Assembly: GCF_016862955.1 (NCBI RefSeq)
Contig: NZ_BONY01000041.1
Coordinates: forward strand, 1 to 64,000
DNA: 64,000 nt
From: Rhizocola hellebori
GTDB lineage: Bacteria > Actinomycetota > Actinomycetes > Mycobacteriales > Micromonosporaceae
Direction of reading: 5' to 3'
In this document: piece by piece, positions 58,661 to 64,000 of the stretch
How positions within the stretch are numbered: the first letter of the stretch is position 1
Layout of the letters: every line of letters begins with the position of its first letter
Made by a program: the position numbers and the translations under genes
Notes under the pieces: model-generated
Databases searched by the model: none
What the model saw: only the letters and a program-made list of their open reading frames with translations
What the model was told of the DNA's origin: nothing

Positions 58661-59341
58661 ATGAAGCAATGGACAGTCCAGGACGTGATGACCTCCGATG
58701 TCGCCTCCGTTCTGGTAAACACCCCCTACGCCGAGGTGGTTGCTACCTTGGCCAACCGCAAGGTCAGCGCTTTGCCCGTGCTCGACGGCTTCAACCGCGT
58801 CGTCGGTGTGGTCTCCGAAGCAGATCTGCTGCACAAGGTCGAGTTCATCGGCGAGGACACCGATTTTCGGTTCTTCGAGTGGGGTACCAAGAAAGTCAAC
58901 CGGGCCAAGGCAAACGCCACCACCGCAGGCGACCTGATGACCTCCCCCGCCGTCACCGTCCAACCCGGAATCTCCTTGGTGACCGCCGCCAAGCGGATGG
59001 AGGAAGCACACATCAAGCGCCTTCCCGTGCTGGACGAGATGGGCCGGCTCATCGGCATAGTCTCACGCCGCGACCTGCTCAAGATGTACCTGCGTCCCGA
59101 CGGCGAGGTACGCGACGAGGTCATCGAAGGTGTGTTGCGCCAGTTGCTCTGGATCGACCCGCTGACCGTGCAGGTCGTCGTCGAAAACGGCGTGGTGACC
59201 CTCCACGGCGAGGTCGACCGCAAGTCCACCGCACAGATCGCCGCCCACGTCACCAGGCGGGTTCCCGGCGTGGTCCAGGTTGTCGACCAGGTGACCTGGA
59301 ACTACGACGACATCACCATCCCCACCGGTGTCGGCGCCTGA
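58661..59341 (+). CDS. CBS-pair plus BON domain protein (copy 2)
   Basis: Protein of 226 residues, nearly block-for-block the same as copy 1: VQDVMTSDVASVLVNTPYAE, VVGVVSEADLLHKVEFIGED, FFEWGTKKVNRAKANATTAG, LIGIVSRRDLLKMYLRPDGE, then a BON domain (VQVVVENGVVTLHGEVDRKS). GAGAGGAGCAGGAA gives a strong ribosome-binding site. It is followed after 43 bases by an Hsp20 gene, as copy 1 is, so the CBS-BON/Hsp20 pair has been duplicated as a unit. Confidence 0.9.
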   Translation: MKQWTVQDVMTSDVASVLVNTPYAEVVATLANRKVSALPVLDGFNRVVGVVSEADLLHKVEFIGEDTDFRFFEWGTKKVNRAKANATTAGDLMTSPAVTVQPGISLVTAAKRMEEAHIKRLPVLDEMGRLIGIVSRRDLLKMYLRPDGEVRDEVIEGVLRQLLWIDPLTVQVVVENGVVTLHGEVDRKSTAQIAAHVTRRVPGVVQVVDQVTWNYDDITIPTGVGA

Positions 59342-59384
59342 GACCGCTTTGCCCCAACCAGAGCACGAGAGGAGGTGAAACATC

Positions 59385-59810
59385 ATGCTTATCACCCGCA
59401 GGCGCTCCGGCCTGGCCTTCCCCGACCTGGCCGAACTGTCCTGGTTCCCCTTCGTCGAGCCGGTGATCCGGATCGAGGAGTACCACAAGGACGACCGTTA
59501 CGTCGTTCGCGCGGAACTGCCCGGCGTTGACCCCGCGAAGGACATCGAAGTCACCGCTGAGGACGGCTATCTGCGCTTGGTCGTGACCCGTCAGGAGGAC
59601 AGCAAGGAGCCGGGCCGCAGCGAGTTCCGCTACGGCACCTTCCACCGCACCATCGCCCTTCCGCCCGGCGCCAAGGAGGACACCATTCTGGCCACCTATG
59701 TCGAGGGGATCCTCGAGATCACGATGAAGATCGGTGAGCCGAAGCCGATCGGCAAACACATCCCGATCGCGATCGGGAACGGTCAGCCCAAGCCCGTCAA
59801 GAAGGGCTGA
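59385..59810 (+). CDS. hspX: Hsp20 (HspX-like) small heat-shock protein, copy 2
   Basis: Protein of 141 residues. The alpha-crystallin domain is VIRIEEYHKDDRYVVRAELP-GVDPAKDIEVTAEDGYLRLV, then SEFRYGTFHRTIALPPGAKE, DTILATYVEGILEITMKIGE, very close to mycobacterial HspX/Acr. The basic tail KPIGKHIPIAIGNGQPKPVK is longer than in copy 1. Its C-terminal IPIAI may act as the I-x-I oligomerisation motif. GAGGAGGTGAAAC precedes the ATG. Cytoplasmic holdase expected under hypoxia; regulation by DevR is probable through the boxes at 58572-58607. Confidence 0.9.
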   Translation: MLITRRRSGLAFPDLAELSWFPFVEPVIRIEEYHKDDRYVVRAELPGVDPAKDIEVTAEDGYLRLVVTRQEDSKEPGRSEFRYGTFHRTIALPPGAKEDTILATYVEGILEITMKIGEPKPIGKHIPIAIGNGQPKPVKKG

Positions 59811-59878
59811 GGGAAGTCCGCTGGCATTGCGGGGGCCGCATCTCGCTACGGCCCCTGCGCCCGCTAAGGAGATGCGTC

Positions 59879-60112
59879 ATGATGTGGAACGGCTATGGCA
59901 TGGGCGGTTGGGGCATGGCTGTCATGCTGGTTTCCAGCCTGGTTTTCTGGACGTTGCTGGTCGGCGGCGCGGTTCTGCTCTACCGCGCATGGCGCGACAG
60001 CCCGAAGTCCGCCGGCCCGTCCAGTGCCGAGCAGCAGCTCGGCGAGCGTTACGCGCGCGGCGAGATAGATGATCAGGAGTATCGGCACCGGCTGACGGTT
60101 CTGAAACGCTGA
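59879..60112 (+). CDS. SHOCT-domain small membrane protein
   Basis: Protein of 77 residues: Met/Gly/Trp-rich N-terminus (MMWNGYGMGGWG), one helix (MAVMLVSSLVFWTLLVGGAV), then a SHOCT motif at the C-terminus (AEQQLGERYARGEIDDQEYR-HRLTVL). SHOCT segments are short oligomerisation helices of unknown purpose. CTAAGGAGATGCGTC gives the ribosome-binding site. It lies 68 bases after the Hsp20 gene and could be its operon partner. Similar proteins often accompany stress and copper genes. Confidence 0.85.
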   Translation: MMWNGYGMGGWGMAVMLVSSLVFWTLLVGGAVLLYRAWRDSPKSAGPSSAEQQLGERYARGEIDDQEYRHRLTVLKR

Positions 60113-60119
60113 CCGATGC

Positions 60120-60156
60120 GGGGCCGCCGGCCCACCCACCGTGGGACCTTCGGCCC
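60120..60156. promoter_or_regulatory. Tandem perfect DevR-type boxes before acg copy 3
   Basis: GGGGCCGCCGGCCC (60120-60133) and GGGACCTTCGGCCC (60143-60156) both fit GGGNCNNNNGNCCC exactly, 23 bases apart. The proximal one ends 37 bases before the start codon at 60193. Confidence 0.75.
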
Positions 60157-60192
60157 TGCCGGCCGGCCGAGCACAGGCGGTGCACTGGAGGC

Positions 60193-61149
60193 ATGAACAT
60201 GTTGCGTGCGGCCGCCGAGCTCGCGCTCGCGGCGCCATCGATCTTCAACACCCAGCCGTGGACGTGGGTCGTGCACCCCGACCGCCTGCTGCTGCGCGCC
60301 GACCGGCAGCGGCAGCTACCCGCAGTGGACCCCAGCGGGCGGTTGCTCACCATCAGTTGTGGCGTGGCTCTGCATCACGCCGTCGTCGCCTTGGCGCCCG
60401 CAGCCGCCGAGGTGCGGCTCATGCCCGATCCCGCCGACCCTGACGTGCTGGCCTCGCTGCGCCTGAGGCCGGACAGGCCGCCGGATGACTCCGCTCTGGC
60501 GCTGCGGGCCGCCATCAAGCGCCGGCGCACAGACCGCCGTGCTTTCGCCCGCGTACCGGTCAGCACCGACACGGTCGATGCCCTGATCGCCGCCTGCGAG
60601 CAGCAGCAGGCACACCTGCACGTCCTGGCATGGCACCAGACGTCCCAATTCGCTCTGGCCGCCGTCCGGGCCGGCGCCCTGCAACTGTCCGATCCGGACT
60701 ATCGCGCCGAGCTGGCCGACTGGACCCACCGACCGCCATGGAGCGGCGACGGTGTGCCTGCCTCCACCACCGTTCCCGCTATCCCGCGGCGGGTCCCGGT
60801 GCGCGACTTCGCCCCGTTCGGCGGCGCGAGCCTTCCGCCCGGGATCGACAACGATCTCGGCGCCAGCTATGCGGTCATCTACACCAACGTCGATGGGGTC
60901 AGGGCCTGGCTGCGTGCCGGGATGGCATTGTCGGCCGTCCTCCTGACCGCCACAGCGGCCGGCCTGGGCAGCGCTCCCATCAGCGACGTGACCGAGACCT
61001 TCCCCACCCGCACGCTGATGGACGACATGCTGCCCGCAGGCTGCGCACAGGTGGCCCTCCGGGTCGGGCATCCAGCCCCCGGCGAGCCTCCGGCCACACC
61101 GCGCCGGGTGCCCGCCGAGGTCATCTCAGAGGCCACCGACCCGCGATAA
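60193..61149 (+). CDS. Acg-family nitroreductase-like flavoprotein (copy 3)
   Basis: Protein of 318 residues. Blocks: APSIFNTQPWTWVV, LLTISCGVALHHAVVALAPA, KRRRTDRRAF, DPDYRAELADWTHRPPWSGD, PVRDFAPFGGASLPPG and GLGSAPISDVTETF. It is most like copy 1 at 33392, including an identical stretch of upstream regulatory DNA, so the two are a recent duplication. ATG 60193 has CTGGAGG just upstream. The 52 bases to the next gene (usp) hold another box. Confidence 0.87.
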   Translation: MNMLRAAAELALAAPSIFNTQPWTWVVHPDRLLLRADRQRQLPAVDPSGRLLTISCGVALHHAVVALAPAAAEVRLMPDPADPDVLASLRLRPDRPPDDSALALRAAIKRRRTDRRAFARVPVSTDTVDALIAACEQQQAHLHVLAWHQTSQFALAAVRAGALQLSDPDYRAELADWTHRPPWSGDGVPASTTVPAIPRRVPVRDFAPFGGASLPPGIDNDLGASYAVIYTNVDGVRAWLRAGMALSAVLLTATAAGLGSAPISDVTETFPTRTLMDDMLPAGCAQVALRVGHPAPGEPPATPRRVPAEVISEATDPR

Positions 61150-61165
61150 GCGGGTCTATCGGCCC
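61129..61165. promoter_or_regulatory. DevR-type boxes before the universal stress protein gene
   Basis: GGGTCTATCGGCCC (61152-61165) fits exactly and ends 37 bases before ATG 61202. GAGGCCACCGACCC (61129-61142, one mismatch) is 23 bases upstream, inside the end of the acg gene. Confidence 0.65.
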
Positions 61166-61201
61166 TATTCCGTGCCCGCCAGGCGGAAGATGCTGAGAGG
61201 T

Positions 61202-62089
61202 ATGAACAGATCAATCGTGGCCGGTGTGGATGGCTCGCCCGGCGGCCTCACGGCAGCCCGCTATGGCGCCTCATTGGCGGAACGGCGTAACGTTCCGCTC
61301 AGGCTTATACACGTGTTCGAAAGCCTCTTCTACGGCTACGGTCCCCTGTTCGCCGCTGGCAACTACGCCGTTGCCGACGAGCAGCTGCACGCGGCGGCAC
61401 AGAGGTCCCTTGCCAACGACGCGGAACAGATCCGTGCCGCCTATCCCGGTCTCACAGTCGAAGCGGACCTTCTCGAAGGTTTGCCCGCCGCAGTGCTGAT
61501 CGAGGAATCCCAGGACGCCGTCGCGACCGTCGTCGGCACCCGCGGCCTTGGCGGCTTCGCGGGCCTGCAACTCGGCTCAGTCTCCAGCCAGGTGGCCGCG
61601 CACGGGCACGGGCCGGTCGTAGTCGTGCGCCCAGCCGAGCAACCGGACGGCCCGGTGCTGGTGGGCTTCGACGGCTCCGAGGCGTCCCAGGCAGCCCTCA
61701 CCTACGGCATCCGCGAAGCGCTCGACCTGAAGGTGCCGCTCGCCGTCGCCAACGTCTACTGGGAAGAGCCGCTGGGCCTGCAAAACCCTTGGGGTTCCAA
61801 GGAGATACCCGATCCGGCCGTCACCGCCGTGCACAAGTCCCAGCAGCTCATCGACGACGCCCTGGAGCTGGCCCGCGAGGAGCACCCCGACCTCCAGATC
61901 GAGATCCGCACCATACACAGCATGAACCCCGAATACAGCCTCGTCGAAGAATCCGCACACGCCAGCCTCACCATCGTCGGCTGCCGCGGCCGCGGCGGCT
62001 TCGCCGGTCTCCTGCTGGGCTCGGTGAGCCGCACCCTGGTCCACCACGCTGCCGGGCCGGTGGCCGTCCTGCACCCCACCGCGCATTAA
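61202..62089 (+). CDS. Tandem-domain universal stress protein
   Basis: Protein of 295 residues with two USP domains. Domain 1 (about 1-145): SIVAGVDGSPGGLTAARYGA to VVGTRGLGGFAGLQLGSVSS. Domain 2 (about 150-293): VLVGFDGSEASQAALTYGIR to IVGCRGRGGFAGLLLGSVSR. Both have the G-x2-G-x9-G(S) ATP-binding motif. This is the layout of the mycobacterial DosR-regulated USPs such as Rv1996, Rv2005c and Rv2623, the last an ATP-binding growth regulator. GAGAGG precedes ATG 61202. The gene ends next to a fragment of another usp on the opposite strand. Confidence 0.92.
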   Translation: MNRSIVAGVDGSPGGLTAARYGASLAERRNVPLRLIHVFESLFYGYGPLFAAGNYAVADEQLHAAAQRSLANDAEQIRAAYPGLTVEADLLEGLPAAVLIEESQDAVATVVGTRGLGGFAGLQLGSVSSQVAAHGHGPVVVVRPAEQPDGPVLVGFDGSEASQAALTYGIREALDLKVPLAVANVYWEEPLGLQNPWGSKEIPDPAVTAVHKSQQLIDDALELAREEHPDLQIEIRTIHSMNPEYSLVEESAHASLTIVGCRGRGGFAGLLLGSVSRTLVHHAAGPVAVLHPTAH

Positions 62090-62109
62090 GGCACTCTGGG
62101 GACAATCAT

Positions 62110-62149
62110 TACCGGGCACCGATCTGTCCACGCCAACAATCACCGTCAT
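62110..62149 (-). pseudogene. N-terminal fragment of a second universal stress protein gene
   Basis: On the minus strand ATG 62149 overlaps the stop of the ATPase remnant (ATGA) and has GAGGTGGGGACG just before it. It encodes MTVIVGVDRSVPG, the exact start of a USP domain, after which the family sequence ends. It was evidently the next gene of the phosphoketolase transcript, deleted up to the convergent usp. Confidence 0.6.
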
Positions 62150-62448
62150 CGTCCCCACCTCACGTTTCTCCAGATCCACAGGACCAGCGCGGGCACCACC
62201 GCGACCGCTGCGCAGACAGCAACTTGGCTGGCTGACAATGGTTCCGTGCCGAGCAACGTGCGCAGCGTGGTCACCACTGCCGCGGCGAGCAGCAGCGCCA
62301 CCAGCGGGTCGGTGAGCTGCGCCCCGATCCTGCTGAGAAGACGGCGTGGACGCGGTTTGGCGACCGCGTTGGGGCCGTCGCCGGCCAGCCGAGCCGCCGC
62401 TTCCTTCGCGGACAGCCCGGCCGGCCGGTTCTCGGTCAGGACGGCCAT
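62146..62448 (-). pseudogene. Remnant of a CtpF-like cation-transporting P-type ATPase
   Basis: A frame of 100 residues opens with the P-type ATPase N-terminal domain (GLSAKEAAARLAGDGPNAVA, KPRPRRLLSRIGAQLTDPLV, ALLLAAAVVTTL), which is the lead into helix M1/M2. It then jumps to a C-terminal-like helix and basic end (VAVVPALVLWIWRNVRWGR). The phosphorylation loop (DKTGT), nucleotide-binding domain and most helices, about 800 residues, are missing. A PMCA-type pump, CtpF, belongs to the mycobacterial DosR regulon. The frame overlaps the end of the phosphoketolase gene by 13 bases. Confidence 0.65.
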
Positions 62449-64000
62449 TTCCAGTTCCGGATTTCGGGCGCGTCCTCGCCGGTGGCCCTGGTGTGGTCGC
62501 GGCAGCGCTGACGAGCATCCACCATCTCCTGGCGCAAAGTGGCCGCGCTGACCGACAGCCCTGGGACGCGATCGATGACGTCAATCACCAGATGGAACCG
62601 GTCGAGATCGTTGAGCATCACCATGTCGAACGGCGTGGTGGTGGTGCCCTCTTCCTTGTAGCCGCGCACGTGAAGGTTGCTGTGGTTGGCGCGGCGGTAG
62701 GTCAGCCGGTGGATCAGCCACGGGTAGCCGTGGTAGGCGAACACGACCGGCTTGTCGCGGGTGAAGATGGCGTCGAACTGGTCGTCGGGCAGCCCGTGCG
62801 GGTGCTCCGAATCGGGCTGCAGCCGCATCAGGTCCACGACGTTGACGACGCGAATCTTCAGCTGCGGCAGCCTTTCGCGCAGTATCTCGGTGGCCGCCAG
62901 CACCTCCATCGTCGGCACGTCACCAGCGCACGCCAGCACCACATCGGGTTCGCTGCCCGCGTCGTTGCTCGCCCAGGGCCAGATGCCCAGCCCGCGCCGG
63001 CAGTGCAGCTTGGCTTGCTCCATTGTCAGCCAGTTGGGCGCGGCCTGCTTGCCCGCGACGATGACGTTCAGATATTGGCGACTACGCAGACAATGGTCCA
63101 ATGTGGACAGAAGGGTGTTGGCGTCCGGCGGCAGATAGACCCGGACCACCGCGGCCTTCTTGTTCACCACGTGGTCGATGAAACCCGGATCCTGGTGCGA
63201 GAAGCCGTTGTGGTCCTGCCGCCACACATGACTGGACAGCAGATAGGTCAGCGACGCGATAGGACGCCGCCACGGAATCCCGTTGGTCACCTTGAGCCAC
63301 TTGGCATGCTGGTTGACCATCGAGTCCACCACATGGATGAACGCCTCATAACTGGTCAGCAGCCCGTGCCGGCCGGTCAGCAGATAACCCTCCAAGAACC
63401 CTTGGCACAGATGCTCCGAGAGCACCTCCACCACCCGGCCCTGCGGCGCGAGATGGTCGTCGCCGGGCACGATGTCGGCGGTGAACACCCGATCGGTGAC
63501 CTCAAGCACCGCACCGAGCCGGTTGGAGTTCGCCTCGTCCGGGGCGAAAAGCCGGAACCTGTCCGGGTTCGCACGCATCACCTCGCGCAGCCACTGCCCC
63601 GCCTGCCTGGCCGCCTCGATCTGCGAGCCACCGGGCTGCGGCACGACCGCCGCGTGCTCCTCGATGTCGGGCAACACCAGATCGCGCAATATCTGGCCGC
63701 CGTTGGTGTGCGGGTTCGCGCTCATCCTGCGCTCACCGCTGGGTTTCAACACATCCAAGCTTTTATCGGGTACCCCGAAAGAGCCAAAAAGCTCCTCAGG
63801 CCGATATGAGCGCATCCACTGCTCAAGCATCCCCAGATGCGCCGGGTTCTCACGCACGGCCGCCAGCGGCACCTGGTGGGCGCGGAACGTGCCCTCCACC
63901 GGCACACCGTCGACCTCGCGTGGCCCGGTCCAGCCCTTCGGCGTGCGCAACACGATCATCGGCCAGCGCGGCCGCGACCCGTCACCGGTGGCACGGGCGT
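62436..64000 (-). CDS. xfp: Phosphoketolase, C-terminal two-thirds (runs off the window)
   Basis: About 520 residues of an approximately 790-residue protein; the reading frame is still open at 64000 ([20 protein letters not shown]). Xfp features: [85 protein letters not shown] and [20 protein letters not shown]. It cleaves xylulose-5-phosphate and/or fructose-6-phosphate to acetyl-phosphate with thiamine diphosphate, giving ATP via acetate kinase without oxygen. The acetyl-CoA synthetase at 51430 could use the acetate. N-terminus and promoter lie outside. Confidence 0.93.
   Translation of the reverse strand, partial: ARATGDGSRPRWPMIVLRTPKGWTGPREVDGVPVEGTFRAHQVPLAAVRENPAHLGMLEQWMRSYRPEELFGSFGVPDKSLDVLKPSGERRMSANPHTNGGQILRDLVLPDIEEHAAVVPQPGGSQIEAARQAGQWLREVMRANPDRFRLFAPDEANSNRLGAVLEVTDRVFTADIVPGDDHLAPQGRVVEVLSEHLCQGFLEGYLLTGRHGLLTSYEAFIHVVDSMVNQHAKWLKVTNGIPWRRPIASLTYLLSSHVWRQDHNGFSHQDPGFIDHVVNKKAAVVRVYLPPDANTLLSTLDHCLRSRQYLNVIVAGKQAAPNWLTMEQAKLHCRRGLGIWPWASNDAGSEPDVVLACAGDVPTMEVLAATEILRERLPQLKIRVVNVVDLMRLQPDSEHPHGLPDDQFDAIFTRDKPVVFAYHGYPWLIHRLTYRRANHSNLHVRGYKEEGTTTTPFDMVMLNDLDRFHLVIDVIDRVPGLSVSAATLRQEMVDARQRCRDHTRATGEDAPEIRNWKWPS

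Overview
The window is high-GC DNA with actinobacterial (Actinomycetota) gene content: SigB/F-type and ECF sigma factors, PadR regulators paired with membrane proteins, F420-type nitroreductases, a DosR/DevR response regulator with Acg-type proteins and HspX-like Hsp20s, GTG/TTG starts and T-less hairpin terminators. The mix suggests a mycelial, soil-type actinomycete rather than a mycobacterium. The species cannot be fixed from the window. No tRNA, rRNA, CRISPR array or complete insertion sequence was seen.

Layout. 0.0-6 kb: a partial HEAT-like gene, a methyltransferase remnant, a GT-C glycosyltransferase, a conserved two-helix membrane protein, a decayed corA and a DUF6458 protein. 5.8-10.2 kb: envelope and stress genes, namely a SigB/F-type sigma factor, a triple-BON protein, an ECF sigma factor fused to a membrane helix and a fibronectin-III-like tail, and a PadR plus membrane-protein pair. 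10.3-33 kb: an accessory stretch with a frameshifted phosphotransferase, a decayed HEAT protein, several families of small secreted Cys-containing proteins (two present as tandem duplicates), GNAT, nitroreductase, deaminase, a second PadR module with an exact 15-bp inverted repeat, a secreted GH54/CBM42 arabinofuranosidase behind a 26-bp perfect palindrome, SoxR, a 7Fe ferredoxin and a lipase.

33-64 kb is a hypoxia/dormancy island equivalent in content to the mycobacterial DosR regulon: four Acg-family proteins, narGHJI with narK, a zinc alcohol dehydrogenase, devR itself, a Ddn-like F420 nitroreductase, a GNAT/ADP-forming acyl-CoA synthetase, CBS and CBS-BON proteins, two HspX-like Hsp20s, a flavodoxin, a DsbA/MauE pair, a universal stress protein and phosphoketolase. 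A recurring 14-bp palindrome, GGGNCNNNNGNCCC, lies in front of many of these genes. At four promoters (devR, two acg genes and usp) it ends 36-37 bp before the start codon, with a second, often weaker copy 22-23 bp further upstream. This looks like the binding site of the island's own DevR, whose key residues D8, D9, D54, T82, Y101, K104, K179, K182 and N183 fall at the same numbers as in M. tuberculosis DosR. No DevS/DosT-type kinase is in the window.

The likely joint role is survival without oxygen: nitrate respiration for redox balance, fermentation and acetate/ATP salvage (ADH, phosphoketolase, ADP-forming synthetase), chaperones and CBS sensors for quiescence, and flavin/F420 nitroreductases. 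The island is also eroding. A beta-CASP nuclease, a sugar ABC ATPase, a CtpF-like P-type ATPase, a second USP and a flavodoxin gene are all deleted or frameshifted.
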